DNA of 64,000 bases from an uncultured Paracoccaceae bacterium (lineage in GTDB: Bacteria; Pseudomonadota; Alphaproteobacteria; Rhodobacterales; Rhodobacteraceae). Below are positions 43,127 to 53,205 of the stretch, in pieces. The stretch lies in the NCBI GenBank assembly GCA_947493255.1, contig CANLQK010000008.1, positions 102,547 through 166,546 of the forward strand, written 5' to 3'. Position 1 is the stretch's first letter. The number at the start of each line of letters is the position of its first letter. The position numbers and the translations under genes are program-made. Below the pieces are notes generated by a model that was not told where the DNA came from, did no database searches, and saw only the letters and a program-made list of their open reading frames with translations.

Positions 43127-46100
43127 ATGGCGACGATTGTACTTTCTGCAGCGGGTATGGCGCTGGGTGGCTCGGTTGGGGGCACCGTTATGGGACTTGG
43201 CATGGCCACAATTGGCCGAGCAGCGGGTGCGTCCGTTGGTCGTGTAATTGACCAGAAGTTGTTGGGGTCTGGGAGTGACGCGGTAGAGACCGGACGGGTC
43301 GATCGGTTTCGATTGACAGGCGCAAGCGAAGGCAGCGGTATGTCCCGGCTTTATGGGCGAAACCGGATTGCTGGCCAAGTAATTTGGGCGACGCAATTTC
43401 AAGAAAGCAAAACGACCACTGGCGGGGGTAAGGGCACGTCAAGCCAACCTAAAACGACCACATACAGCTATTCTGTTTCGCTGGCGATTGCGTTGTGTGA
43501 AGGAGAGATCAACCGAGTTGGTCGTGTTTGGGCAGACGGTGAAGAAATCGCGCGTGATGACCTGAACATGCGTGTTTACAACGGGTCCCAGGACCAATTG
43601 CCAGATGCCAAGATTGAGGCGGTTGAAGGCGAGGGGACCGTCCCTGCGTACCGAGGCACGGCATATGTCGTCATTGAAGATTTGGAACTGGGTCAATTTG
43701 GCAATCGCGTGCCGCAGTTTTCCTTTGAGGTGATGCGAGCTGGGCAAAGCGAAGATGCGTTGCATTCTGATATGTCTTCTTTGGTGACAGGGGTGGCGCT
43801 GGTTCCTGGTACAGGGGAATATTCGCTCGCGACGACTTCAGTGACCATGTCCAAGGGATTTGGCATTACTGAATCTGCCAACGTGAACACACCGTCCGGA
43901 AAAACCGACTATTTGGTTTCTGTTGAAGCACTTGAAGAAGAACTGCCGAATTGTGGATCGGTTACGATGGTGGTGTCGTGGTTTGGTGATGATCTGCGAT
44001 GTGGCGATTGCCAGATCCAGCCGAAGGTCGAACAGATCGAGACAGACGGGCGGGAAATGGCTTGGCAGGTGGCTGGGCTAACTCGGGCCCAGGCGGAAAT
44101 CGTCGCGACTGAGGCTGAGCGGCCTGTATATGGGGGCACACCTGCTGATGCAGCGGTTATTGAAGCATTGCGGGACCTTGCCAGTCGTGGGCAACGAGCT
44201 GTGTTTTATCCATTTATTCTGATGGACCAGTTGGACGGGAACACGTTGATTGACCCCTGGACCGGTGATGAAGGTCAATCGCGCCTTCCTTGGCGCGGCC
44301 GGATTACAACATCGTTGGCGCCTAATGTTGATGGAACGCCTGATCAGACTGCGACAGCGGATGCGGAAGTGGCCGCGTTCTTCGGCACTGCGCAAATAGA
44401 CGATTTTTCTGTGTCAGGTGATGTGGTGGCGTACACAGGACCACAAGAATGGTCTTACCGTCGGTTCATTCTGCACTATGCGCACGTGTGTGCGGCGGCC
44501 GGTCAAGTGGATTCATTTTGCATCGGGTCTGAAATGCGATCGTTAACGCAGATCCGTGGGCAGAAGGGTTTCCCGGCGGTTACCGCGATGAAAGAGCTTG
44601 CCGATGATGTTCGGCTTGTTTTGGGGCCGGACGTGAAAATAGGGTATGCTGCGGATTGGTCTGAATATCATGGCTATCAGCCAAGCGGGACCGCCGATAA
44701 GATTTTCCACTTAGACCCATTGTGGGCGAGCGATGCGATCGATTTCATCGGAATTGATAACTACATGCCCTTGTCTGATTGGCGAGACGGTGAGGAGCAT
44801 TTAGATGCGGGTTTTGGGTCGATCTACAATCTTGAATACTTGTCAGCCAATGTCGAAGGTGGCGAAGGGTATGATTGGTTTTATCATTCTAACGAAGCGA
44901 TGGAGGCACAGATACGGACCCCCATCACTGACGGGGAAGGTGAGCCTTGGATCTGGCGTTACAAAGACCTTCGGAATTGGTGGCTGAACGAACACCATAA
45001 TCGTATCGACGGAGTCCGAGAACCGTTGCCGACCGAGTGGGAGCCGGGCTCAAAGCCCATCTGGTTTACCGAAATCGGATGTGCCGCGGTTGATAAGGCG
45101 ACAAATGAGCCAAACCGTTTCGTGGACTTGAAGTCATCAGAAAGTGGTCTGCCACGTGCGTCCAACGGAATCCGAGATGACTACATTCAAATGCAATACC
45201 TGCGGGCAATTTATCAGCATTATGCTGACCCAGATTTAAACCCAACGTCTGAAGTGACCGGCTTGCGGATGGTCGACCCGGAACGCATTCATGTTTGGGC
45301 GTGGGATGCGAGACCATTTCCAGCGTTCCCGGGAAACTCAACGTTGTGGGCGGATAGCGTAAACTATTCACGCGGGCATTGGATTAACGGGCGGTCTGCG
45401 TCTCGACCTTTGTCGTCTATCGTTGCTGAAATATGCGAGGAGGTTGGGGTTGATCAGTTTGACGTCTCTGAACTTCATGGAGTTGTGAGAGGGTACAGCG
45501 TTGACGAAGTAAGCACAGGTCGTTCTGCGTTGCAGCCTTTGATGGTCGCTTATGGCTTCGATGCAATTGAACGCGATGGTGTCTTAGTGTTCCGGACACG
45601 AGGTGCACGTTTTGATGCAGAAGTATCAAGGGATGCGATCGTATATGACGCCGATGCCGAAGGGGCGATTGAATTGACCCGTACACAAGAAGCAGAGACA
45701 GCGGGAAGAGTTCGGTTAGGTTTTATTGAGGCTGATGCGGACTATGAAGTGCGAACGTCAGAAGCAGTTTTCCCTGATGAAGGCAGTTTAACTACATCTT
45801 CGTCTGAAGTGCCGCTTGTTTTGACAAGCGCAGAGGGGCAGCGCATTGCCGAACGGTGGTTGAGTGAAGCCCGTGTAGCACGAGATTCAGCCCGGTTCGC
45901 ATTACCGCCATCGATGATGAATGTCGGCGCGGGTGACGTTGTGCGGTTGCCTGATGAAAATGGCGATGGGCTTTTCCGGATTGATCAATCCGAGCAAACA
46001 GATCGTCAAACATTGGAAGCCGTACGTATAGAGCCGGCGGTATACGAACCGCAAGATGTCACCGAACGAACATTCGACTTACGAACGTTTGTGGCGCCTG

Positions 46101-47038
46101 TTCCGGTAGAACTATTTCTGATGGATCTTCCCTTGTTGAGCGGGGATGAAGACCCCGTAGCTCCATATGTAGCGACATCAGGCATTCCTTGGCCGGGCAG
46201 TGTTGTGTTGTATGCATCATCTCAGGATTCAGATTACAGCTTAAAGAAATTGGTGACGTCAGCGTCGATCATTGGGTTGACGCAGACTGCGTTACCTTCT
46301 GCGTGTGCTGGGCTTTATGATCGCGGCGGAGCATTACGGGTCGAGCTGATCAGAGGCGAGCTGTCTTCTGTATCAAGCGACCAGATCTTGAGTGGTGCTA
46401 ACACTGCGATAATCGGCGATGGATCGGCTGACAACTGGGAAGTCATTCAATTCGAAACTGCTGAGCTTGTTTCGGAAAACACATACGAAATTAGCAATAG
46501 GTTGCGTGGGCAGGCAGGAACCGATGGGATTATGCCAGATGAATGGCCCGTTGGTTCTGTGTTTATCTTGCTAAATGGCGTCCCAGAACAAATTGAATTT
46601 GCCAGCGCGGCACGCGGGGTTACGCAACATTATCGATATGGACCGGGAACTAGACCCATATCGGACGCAAGTTATCAGTACCGACAAGATACCTTTTCAG
46701 GCATTGGTCTTCGACCCTATCGTGTTGCGCATATGGGCTATGAAACTGAAGGGGATAATTTAACGGTTTCATGGATCCGGCGCACGCGAAAAGATGGGGA
46801 AAATTGGGATACAGAGGAGGTTCCGCTGTCTGAGGCTTTTGAGCGATACGCCGTGCGCGTCTTTAAAGACGGCATTCAGATCCGCAATGCCACTGCAACG
46901 ACTTCAGAGTGGACATATACGTCTGCGATGAGAACGTCCGATGGTACATTGAGCAACGGAGACATTCGTGTTGATGTGGCGCAAGTTTCCGATGTGTTCG
47001 GTGAAGGACCTGCTGCCTCTCTTTCGATAGAGGCCTAA
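43127..47038 (+). CDS. g15: GTA g15, host-interaction baseplate protein (megatron)
   Basis: A 1303-residue protein, the largest in the window. The N-terminus has a hydrophobic penetration-like stretch (GMALGGSVGGTVMGLGMATIG). A glycoside-hydrolase TIM-barrel (GTA_TIM) lies at about residues 430-730 (SFCIGSEMRSLTQIRG, IGIDNYMPLSDWRDG, IWFTEIGCAAVDK). A phage tail 3-like region follows, then receptor-binding parts. The frame is intact. Its stop overlaps the next ATG. Confidence 0.94.
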   Translation: MATIVLSAAGMALGGSVGGTVMGLGMATIGRAAGASVGRVIDQKLLGSGSDAVETGRVDRFRLTGASEGSGMSRLYGRNRIAGQVIWATQFQESKTTTGGGKGTSSQPKTTTYSYSVSLAIALCEGEINRVGRVWADGEEIARDDLNMRVYNGSQDQLPDAKIEAVEGEGTVPAYRGTAYVVIEDLELGQFGNRVPQFSFEVMRAGQSEDALHSDMSSLVTGVALVPGTGEYSLATTSVTMSKGFGITESANVNTPSGKTDYLVSVEALEEELPNCGSVTMVVSWFGDDLRCGDCQIQPKVEQIETDGREMAWQVAGLTRAQAEIVATEAERPVYGGTPADAAVIEALRDLASRGQRAVFYPFILMDQLDGNTLIDPWTGDEGQSRLPWRGRITTSLAPNVDGTPDQTATADAEVAAFFGTAQIDDFSVSGDVVAYTGPQEWSYRRFILHYAHVCAAAGQVDSFCIGSEMRSLTQIRGQKGFPAVTAMKELADDVRLVLGPDVKIGYAADWSEYHGYQPSGTADKIFHLDPLWASDAIDFIGIDNYMPLSDWRDGEEHLDAGFGSIYNLEYLSANVEGGEGYDWFYHSNEAMEAQIRTPITDGEGEPWIWRYKDLRNWWLNEHHNRIDGVREPLPTEWEPGSKPIWFTEIGCAAVDKATNEPNRFVDLKSSESGLPRASNGIRDDYIQMQYLRAIYQHYADPDLNPTSEVTGLRMVDPERIHVWAWDARPFPAFPGNSTLWADSVNYSRGHWINGRSASRPLSSIVAEICEEVGVDQFDVSELHGVVRGYSVDEVSTGRSALQPLMVAYGFDAIERDGVLVFRTRGARFDAEVSRDAIVYDADAEGAIELTRTQEAETAGRVRLGFIEADADYEVRTSEAVFPDEGSLTTSSSEVPLVLTSAEGQRIAERWLSEARVARDSARFALPPSMMNVGAGDVVRLPDENGDGLFRIDQSEQTDRQTLEAVRIEPAVYEPQDVTERTFDLRTFVAPVPVELFLMDLPLLSGDEDPVAPYVATSGIPWPGSVVLYASSQDSDYSLKKLVTSASIIGLTQTALPSACAGLYDRGGALRVELIRGELSSVSSDQILSGANTAIIGDGSADNWEVIQFETAELVSENTYEISNRLRGQAGTDGIMPDEWPVGSVFILLNGVPEQIEFASAARGVTQHYRYGPGTRPISDASYQYRQDTFSGIGLRPYRVAHMGYETEGDNLTVSWIRRTRKDGENWDTEEVPLSEAFERYAVRVFKDGIQIRNATATTSEWTYTSAMRTSDGTLSNGDIRVDVAQVSDVFGEGPAASLSIEA

Positions 47039-47325
47039 TGCGTTCAGTTGGAGTTAGCGATTTAGACTTGGCGGCACGTGCAGTTATGGCTGTGCCGCCA
47101 AATGAGCGCGTTCATTTTATCGAAGTTTTGCTTGAAGATACTCATGTGAGTGATTTGTGGCGAAAGCGATATGGAAATTCCCACCCAAGTGGTGGGACGG
47201 GGTCACTTTTTGCACAAGCGTCTTTGCATCCGACGTCGACCAGTAACCGGGCCGATCAGACATATTGTGAAGCATTAAGCCTTGTTCTTAAGGCACTAAA
47301 TGCCTGGCGGGCACGCACACATTAA
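47038..47325 (+). CDS. Small GTA-linked protein (DUF7742-like)
   Basis: A 95-residue protein: LDLAARAVMAVPPNERVHFIEVLLEDTHVSD, GTGSLFAQASLHP, and CEALSLVLKALNAWRA. Proteins of this pattern follow g15 in many Rhodobacterales clusters. The start overlaps the g15 stop (TAATG), so it should be co-expressed with GTA. The function is unknown. Confidence 0.75.
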   Translation: MRSVGVSDLDLAARAVMAVPPNERVHFIEVLLEDTHVSDLWRKRYGNSHPSGGTGSLFAQASLHPTSTSNRADQTYCEALSLVLKALNAWRARTH

Positions 47326-47409
47326 GTTTGGTGATTGTTCATTTCACGGGTTTTTTCTTGGAAAATCCACCTTATGTGGAGTAGGACAAGACTGAAAGTG
47401 AGGTGCACG

Positions 47410-48219
47410 ATGGCCCAGACACAACAGAAAATTGCTGAAGTTGATCCTGTTTGGCAGCGTATTTGCGCCGAAGCAGAAGAGGCGATCAAGGAAGAACCGT
47501 TGATCGGTGGCTTTGTTCATTCATCAGTGCTGCACCACACATCGTTAGAGAATGCATTGGCGTATCGGATTTCAATGAAGTTGTCGTCGCCTGAGATGTC
47601 TGACCAGATGTTACGCGAGATCGCTGACAGGGCCTATGCAGACGAACCCAGTTTAGCAGAATCCGCGCGAGCGGATATCGTTGCTATTTTTGATCGTGAT
47701 CCTGCCTGCCTTCGTTTTTTACAACCCTTACTGTTTTTTAAGGGGTTTCAGGCAATTCAAGCCTACCGATTGGGCAACTACCTTTGGAAGGCTGGTCGGA
47801 GCGATTTGGCCTATTATGTGCAGATGCGGGTGTCAGAGATCTTCGGTGTCGACATTCACCCTGGTGCAACAATTGGCCGGGGGTTGATGATCGACCATGC
47901 CCACTCCATTGTGATTGGTGAAACTGCTGTCGTTGGTGACAACGTGTCGATGCTGCATTCCGTAACACTAGGTGGTACCGGCAAGGAAGAAGAAGATCGG
48001 CACCCTAAAATTGGTGACGGAGTTCTAATTGGCGCAGGGGCCAAAGTTTTAGGAAACATTAACATCGGGCATTGTAGCCGCATTGCTGCTGGCTCAGTGG
48101 TCTTAGATCATGTGGAACCGATGAAAACCGTTGCCGGAGTGCCTGCAAAAGTCGTAGGCGAGGCGGGGTGTTCACAACCTTCACGAACTATGGATCAGCT
48201 GCTGCGCACGCACGGTTAA
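47410..48219 (+). CDS. cysE: Serine O-acetyltransferase
   Basis: A 269-residue CysE with an N-terminal helical SATase domain (DPVWQRICAEAEEAIKEEP) and a left-handed beta-helix (FGVDIHPGATIGRGLMIDHAHSIVIGETAVVGDNV). Catalytic D and H are in DHAHS. It makes O-acetylserine for cysteine. The ATG with GAGGTG upstream is used. Its place after GTA is conserved in R. capsulatus. Confidence 0.95.
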   Translation: MAQTQQKIAEVDPVWQRICAEAEEAIKEEPLIGGFVHSSVLHHTSLENALAYRISMKLSSPEMSDQMLREIADRAYADEPSLAESARADIVAIFDRDPACLRFLQPLLFFKGFQAIQAYRLGNYLWKAGRSDLAYYVQMRVSEIFGVDIHPGATIGRGLMIDHAHSIVIGETAVVGDNVSMLHSVTLGGTGKEEEDRHPKIGDGVLIGAGAKVLGNINIGHCSRIAAGSVVLDHVEPMKTVAGVPAKVVGEAGCSQPSRTMDQLLRTHG

Positions 48220-48270
48220 AAATGCGAGTAGGGTGCGGGTACACCTTGCTACGTAAGTCTTTGAAATTGG

Positions 48271-48310
48271 AAGGGCCGCGCGGTGCAAAACCGGCGGCCC
48301 TTTGTTTTTT
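48271..48310 (+). terminator. Terminator after cysE (convergent with pdhC)
   Basis: AAGGGCCGC and GCGGCCCTT pair, with an inner CGGT/ACCG, followed by TTGTTTTTT. Confidence 0.85.
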
Positions 48311-48318
48311 GCATCCCC

Positions 48319-49596
48319 TTAGGCGAGCATACCCATCGGGTTTTCGAGGTTGGCCTTGATTGCGTTGAGAAGGTTTGCACCCAGCGCACCGTCAATCACG
48401 CGGTGGTCAACGGACAATGTCGTTGACATCACAGTTGCCACTTTGACTTCGCCATCCTCGCCGACAACTGGTTTCTTCGTGCCAGCACCCACCGCGAGGA
48501 TTGCACCATGTGGCGGGTTGATGATTGCGTCGAAGTTATCGATTCCAAACATCCCAAGGTTTGAAATCGCGAAGCTACCGCCAACGTATTCATGGGGCGC
48601 CAGTTTTCCGTCACGTGCACGTCCAGCAAGATCTTTCATCTGCGCTGACAGCGCAGAGAGAGACTTCATTTCAGCGTCCTGAATGACCGGAGTGAACAAA
48701 CCGCCTTCAACCGCAACCGCAACCGCGACATCAGAAGCCGAGAATTTCAAAGTGCGATCACCAGCCCAAACAGCATTCGCTTCTGGGATTTCTTGCAACG
48801 CCAAGGCACAGGCCTTGATGATGAAATCGTTCACAGACAACTTCACGCCGCGCGGTTCCAATGTTTTGTTCAACTGACTGCGGAACTTCAAAAGATCGTC
48901 CAGTTGAATGTCTCGGCGCAGGTAGAAGTGCGGTACACTTTGTTTGGCTTCCGTCAGGCGCGCAGCGACTGTCTTGCGCATGCCGTTGAGCGAGACTTCT
49001 TCGTAGTCGCGACCATCGTACATCTTGAGAACCTGATCCGTGGTTGGGCCAGACGCCAGTGCGGTGCCTTTAGCAGCAGGTGCAGCAGCTGTTGGGGCGG
49101 GTTGCGCAGTTGCGTTCTCAACATCGGCTTTGATGATGCGACCCCGTGGGCCAGAGCCTGCGATTGCAGAAAGGTCGAGACCTTTGTCAGCCGCGATACG
49201 ACGGGCCAATGGTGTTGCGAAAACGCGACTGCCGTCCTTCTGAGGCGCTGCTGGTGCAGGGGCGACCGCAACGGTTGTGTCCGCGGCTGGCTTTTCTGCG
49301 GGGGCAGCTGCTGTTGGCGCAGGCGCTGCAGCGGTTGCGGCGGTCATGTCTTCACCTTCTTCACCAATGATGGCGATTGCGGTGTTGACCTTTACGCCTT
49401 CGGTACCTTCGGCGACTAGAATTTTACCAACGACACCTTCGTCGACGGCTTCAAATTCCATTGTCGCTTTGTCGGTTTCGATTTCTGCCAAAAGGTCACC
49501 GGATTGAACCGTATCGCCTTCCTTAACTAGCCATTTCGCCAGCGTGCCTTCCTCCATTGTAGGGGACAGCGCGGGCATGAGGATTTCGATAGCCAT
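48319..49596 (-). CDS. pdhC: Pyruvate dehydrogenase E2 (dihydrolipoamide acetyltransferase)
   Basis: A 425-residue E2. One lipoyl domain with the lysine in [11 protein letters not shown] (Lys 43), an Ala/Pro linker (about 85-120), the E1/E3-binding domain ([24 protein letters not shown]) and a catalytic core ending [14 protein letters not shown] with the active-site His. It transfers acetyl to CoA. It is last in pdhA-pdhB-pdhC. Confidence 0.96.
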   Translation of the reverse strand: MAIEILMPALSPTMEEGTLAKWLVKEGDTVQSGDLLAEIETDKATMEFEAVDEGVVGKILVAEGTEGVKVNTAIAIIGEEGEDMTAATAAAPAPTAAAPAEKPAADTTVAVAPAPAAPQKDGSRVFATPLARRIAADKGLDLSAIAGSGPRGRIIKADVENATAQPAPTAAAPAAKGTALASGPTTDQVLKMYDGRDYEEVSLNGMRKTVAARLTEAKQSVPHFYLRRDIQLDDLLKFRSQLNKTLEPRGVKLSVNDFIIKACALALQEIPEANAVWAGDRTLKFSASDVAVAVAVEGGLFTPVIQDAEMKSLSALSAQMKDLAGRARDGKLAPHEYVGGSFAISNLGMFGIDNFDAIINPPHGAILAVGAGTKKPVVGEDGEVKVATVMSTTLSVDHRVIDGALGANLLNAIKANLENPMGMLA

Positions 49597-49608
49597 ATTC
49601 TGTTCTCC

Positions 49609-50979
49609 TTAACGGTAGGTGACTTGTTTCACGGCGGCGACCACTTCGTCTGTGGTGATCAACGCGTGACGTTCAAGGTTCGCAGCGTATGGCATCGGCA
49701 CGTCCTTACCAGCGCAGTTGATCACTGGCGCATCAAGGTAATCAAACGCCTCTTGCATGATCGTTGCACTGATGTGGTTACCAATAGACCCAACAGGGAA
49801 CCCTTCTTCAACGGTCACACAACGGTTTGTTTTCTGAACACTTTCCAGAACTGTCGCGTAATCGATTGGGCGTAACGTCCGTAGATCGATGACTTCGGCA
49901 GAGATACCGTCAGCCGCAAGTTTTTCTGCAGCTTCAAGCGCATATGTCATGCCGATACCGAAAGATACGATCGTGACGTCGGTGCCTTCAACCGCAACAC
50001 GGGCTTTACCGAATGGAATGGTGAAATCATCCATCACAGGCACATCAAATGATTTGCCGTACATGATTTCGTTTTCCAAGAAGATAACAGGGTTATCATC
50101 ACGGATCGCTGTTTTCATCAGACCTTTGGCATCCGCTGCCGTGTAGGGCATGACCACTTTCAGGCCTGGGATCTGGGCATACCATGCGGCGTAACACTGC
50201 GAGTGCTGGGCACCCACACGGGCCGCCGCACCGTTTGGACCACGGAACACCATTGGCGCTCCCATCTGACCACCAGACATGTACAATGTCTTTGCGGCGG
50301 AGTTGATGATTTGGTCAATCGCTTGCATCGCAAAGTTGAATGTCATGAATTCTACGATTGGGCGCAGCCCACCAAAGGCAGCACCGGTCGCAATACCTGC
50401 AAAACCATGTTCGGTGATTGGCGTATCGATGACCCGCTTTTCGCCAAATTTGTCCAACAACCCCTGAGAGATCTTGTAGGCACCTTGGTATTCGCCAACT
50501 TCCTCACCCATGAGGAACACATCCTCATCTCGGGTCATTTCTTCGACCATGGCCTCGTTCAGGGCCTCGCGGACGGTCATGGATTTCATTTCCGTACCTT
50601 CGGGCCAGTCTGGTGACTTATCCGATGGTGCAAATTCGACAGGCGCAGCCGCTGCTGCCGGAACTTTCGCAGCTTCCTCGGCAGCAAGGGCGTCAGCTGC
50701 AACAGGTGCAGAAGCCGATGCTGCAGACATGTCTTCGCCTTCTTCACCAATGATGGCGATAGGCGTGTTAACTTTCACACCCTCGGACCCTTCGGCGATC
50801 AGAATCTTACCAACGATGCCTTCGTCCACGGCTTCGAATTCCATCGTCGCCTTGTCTGTTTCGATTTCAGCGATGATATCGCCTGATTTGACTTCGTCGC
50901 CTTCTTTGACGAGCCATTTCGCAAGTGTGCCTTCTTCCATTGTTGGAGAGAGGGCGGGCATAAGTAGTTCAGTAGCCAT
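49609..50979 (-). CDS. pdhB: Pyruvate dehydrogenase E1 beta with N-terminal lipoyl domain
   Basis: A 456-residue E1 beta. The extra N-terminal lipoyl domain (same KATMEFEA motif) and a linker precede the transketolase-like part ([46 protein letters not shown]). This lipoylated E1 beta is typical of alphaproteobacteria. The start is the ATG after AAGGAGGAGA, not the upstream frame overlapping pdhA. Confidence 0.95.
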   Translation of the reverse strand: MATELLMPALSPTMEEGTLAKWLVKEGDEVKSGDIIAEIETDKATMEFEAVDEGIVGKILIAEGSEGVKVNTPIAIIGEEGEDMSAASASAPVAADALAAEEAAKVPAAAAAPVEFAPSDKSPDWPEGTEMKSMTVREALNEAMVEEMTRDEDVFLMGEEVGEYQGAYKISQGLLDKFGEKRVIDTPITEHGFAGIATGAAFGGLRPIVEFMTFNFAMQAIDQIINSAAKTLYMSGGQMGAPMVFRGPNGAAARVGAQHSQCYAAWYAQIPGLKVVMPYTAADAKGLMKTAIRDDNPVIFLENEIMYGKSFDVPVMDDFTIPFGKARVAVEGTDVTIVSFGIGMTYALEAAEKLAADGISAEVIDLRTLRPIDYATVLESVQKTNRCVTVEEGFPVGSIGNHISATIMQEAFDYLDAPVINCAGKDVPMPYAANLERHALITTDEVVAAVKQVTYR

Positions 50980-50993
50980 GATAATTCTCCTCC

Positions 50994-51989
50994 TTAGGCG
51001 TCTGCGTAGATGTCTGTCCAAAGTTCACTCAGATCTGGTTCTGGGCTTTCTTTGGCGAAATCTGCGGAGGCGTTCACGACGGCTTTAATGTCTTTGTCGA
51101 TGGCTTTGAGGTCATCTTCGGTGGCGTGTTTCCCGGTGAGGAGCATGTCGCGAACCTGTTCGATCGGGTCACGTTCATCACGCATTTTTTGCACTTCTTC
51201 GCGGGTCCGGTATTTCGCCGGATCCGACATGGAGTGGCCACGGTAACGGTATGTCTTGACCTCAAGGACGTAGGGGCCTTTGCCTGCGCGGCAATGCGCG
51301 ACGGCCTTCTCGGATGCTTCTTTGACAGCCAATACATTCATCCCGTCAACGATTTCACCAGGAATGCCGAAAGCTTCACCGCGTGTGTAAAGGTCTGGCG
51401 TGGAGGTGGATCGTTGCTGGGACGTGCCCATGGCATATTGGTTGTTTTCGATCACGAAGATAACGGGCAGGTCCCAAAGAGCCGCCATGTTGAATGTTTC
51501 GTAGATCTGGCCTTGGTTTGCCGCACCGTCGCCAAAGTAGGCGAAGGTCACATTGTCATTGCCCTTGTATTTGTCCGAAAATGCGAGGCCCGCACCAAGT
51601 GGCACCTGAGCGCCAACGATGCCGTGGCCACCATAGAAATGTTTCTCTTTCGAGAACATGTGCATCGAGCCGCCTTTACCTTTGGAATAGCCGCCTTCGC
51701 GCCCCGTGAGCTCTGCCATCACACCGTTCGGGTCCATACCGCACGCCAACATGTGGCCGTGGTCACGGTAAGACGTGATGCGTTTGTCACCTTCTTTGGT
51801 CGCGGCCTCTAGGCCGACAACAACGGCTTCTTGGCCGATATAAAGGTGACAGAATCCGCCGATGAGACCCATGCCATATAACTGGCCGGCTTTCTCTTCG
51901 AATCGACGGATCAAAAGCATGTCGCGATAGTACGCAAGCAGCTCATCTGCAGAAACATTTGATTTCTTTGAGGTTTTCTTAGCGGCCAT
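50994..51989 (-). CDS. pdhA: Pyruvate dehydrogenase E1 alpha
   Basis: A 331-residue E1 alpha. The TPP motif is [20 protein letters not shown] followed by ENN, and the phosphorylation-loop region is [18 protein letters not shown]. It decarboxylates pyruvate. The ATG with GGGAGGAC is chosen. It opens the operon. Confidence 0.96.
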   Translation of the reverse strand: MAAKKTSKKSNVSADELLAYYRDMLLIRRFEEKAGQLYGMGLIGGFCHLYIGQEAVVVGLEAATKEGDKRITSYRDHGHMLACGMDPNGVMAELTGREGGYSKGKGGSMHMFSKEKHFYGGHGIVGAQVPLGAGLAFSDKYKGNDNVTFAYFGDGAANQGQIYETFNMAALWDLPVIFVIENNQYAMGTSQQRSTSTPDLYTRGEAFGIPGEIVDGMNVLAVKEASEKAVAHCRAGKGPYVLEVKTYRYRGHSMSDPAKYRTREEVQKMRDERDPIEQVRDMLLTGKHATEDDLKAIDKDIKAVVNASADFAKESPEPDLSELWTDIYADA

Positions 51990-52152
51990 GAGTCCTCCCA
52001 ATGGTTTGCACTCGGGGTGTGCGAAAGTAGTTTAGTATTAAACTATCTCATACAGGGAAAGTTATTCAAAATCGACAGTCAATGTGACGGAACGGCATTT
52101 TGGTCTGGTTTTCTGCCTTGCGCTGGACGCAAGGCTGCGGCTTAGTGATGTG

Positions 52153-52647
52153 ATGAAATGGACAATTCGACAAGAAAAGGCCGGAGACGAGGCATCGATT
52201 GCGAGGGTCACGCAAGCAGCATTTGCGGGCAAAGCTTATGCTGATGGGGATGAGGGCAGTTTACCGACACGTTTGCGGAATGCGGGTGCGCTCGTGTTGT
52301 CGTTGGTGGCGGTCGAGCGCAAATTGATTATTGGACATGCAAGTTTGTCGCCAGCAACAATTGGGCCTGACAAATGGTTGGGGTTGGGGCCTGTTTCCGT
52401 CTCGCCCGACAAGCAGGGGCACGGCGTCGGGTCTGCATTGGTGTCCACTGCTGTTAGTGTTGCACAGGCCTATGGGCGCGGTGGCGTAGTTTTGATGGGG
52501 GATCCAAAGTTTTATTGCCGTATTGGTTTTGAACCGGCCATCAACGCGACCTACAAAGACAAAGCTTCTCCGCATTTGCTAATTTACCCGTTTGGGTCTG
52601 TGCCTAGCGGTGAGGCTTGTTTTCATTCTGAATTTGATCACTCATAG
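52153..52647 (+). CDS. GNAT-family N-acetyltransferase
   Basis: A 164-residue acetyltransferase. The acetyl-CoA loop is LGPVSVSPDKQGHGVGSALVSTAV, then GDPKFYCRIGFEPA, close to YhbS-like proteins. The internal ATG giving MKWTIRQEKAGDE fits the family start; an upstream frame adds 23 residues. The substrate is unknown. It is divergent from pdhA. Confidence 0.85.
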   Translation: MKWTIRQEKAGDEASIARVTQAAFAGKAYADGDEGSLPTRLRNAGALVLSLVAVERKLIIGHASLSPATIGPDKWLGLGPVSVSPDKQGHGVGSALVSTAVSVAQAYGRGGVVLMGDPKFYCRIGFEPAINATYKDKASPHLLIYPFGSVPSGEACFHSEFDHS

Positions 52648-52786
52648 GCGATGCTTTCAACGGCACGTTGTTTAATGGCTGCGTCACGACGACGGGGCTT
52701 ACCGTTTCCGACTTAATCTTCCGATTACCCAGATACTTATAGGTATTTCCCTCCTGCGCGGCTTATCACGCCGGGGCGGCAGAAGT

Positions 52787-53086
52787 TTAACGGATAACGA
52801 TCTCATCGGCGCGCACCATGCCCAACACATCGCGCGCCTGCTCGTCCAACAGGTCGAGATCCAAGTACGTATCAGACAGGCGGCGCGTTAGGTTTTCCAT
52901 GCGCGCGACTTCTGCCTGTACGATTTCCAATTCTTCGGTCAACTCGCGGCCTTCTGCTTCGATTTCGGCGCGTTGAAATACGCCATAGTCACCTTGCACA
53001 GCGGCAAAGGTGAAATAAAGGCTAAGCATCAGCGTGCCTGCGAAGTAAAGAAGAACACCCATAGGTGCGCGTTTTGATCGGATCAT
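52787..53086 (-). CDS. ftsB: Septum formation initiator (FtsB/DivIC-like)
   Basis: A 99-residue bitopic protein with one helix (about 11-29) and a coiled coil (EIEAEGRELTEELEIVQAEVARMENLTRRL), then DLDLLDEQARDVLGMVRADEIVI, the FtsB/DivIC pattern. It belongs to the divisome FtsQLB complex. It sits between fda and pdhA as in relatives. The 139 bases after it, up to the GNAT gene, show no gene. Confidence 0.85.
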   Translation of the reverse strand: MIRSKRAPMGVLLYFAGTLMLSLYFTFAAVQGDYGVFQRAEIEAEGRELTEELEIVQAEVARMENLTRRLSDTYLDLDLLDEQARDVLGMVRADEIVIR

Positions 53087-53167
53087 GGTTCTGCCTCATG
53101 TGCGATCTCGAACGGATCACTTAAAGACAGAATCGCATATTCGATTCGGCTTGTGAATCCCCTTTAT

Positions 53168-53193
53168 GTGGGGGGGGGTAATAAAACCCCCAC
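53168..53193. terminator. Possible terminator hairpin after fda
   Basis: GTGGGGG and CCCCCAC flank TTTTATTA-type bases just past the fda stop. No T run follows on the minus strand. Confidence 0.4.
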
Positions 53194-53205
53194 TAAAGAG
53201 CGCGT

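Noticed and set aside
33022..47038. Ordinary prophage
   Set aside because: No integrase, repressor, lysis, replication genes or att repeats; gene order and sizes fit RcGTA, and cysE follows as in R. capsulatus.
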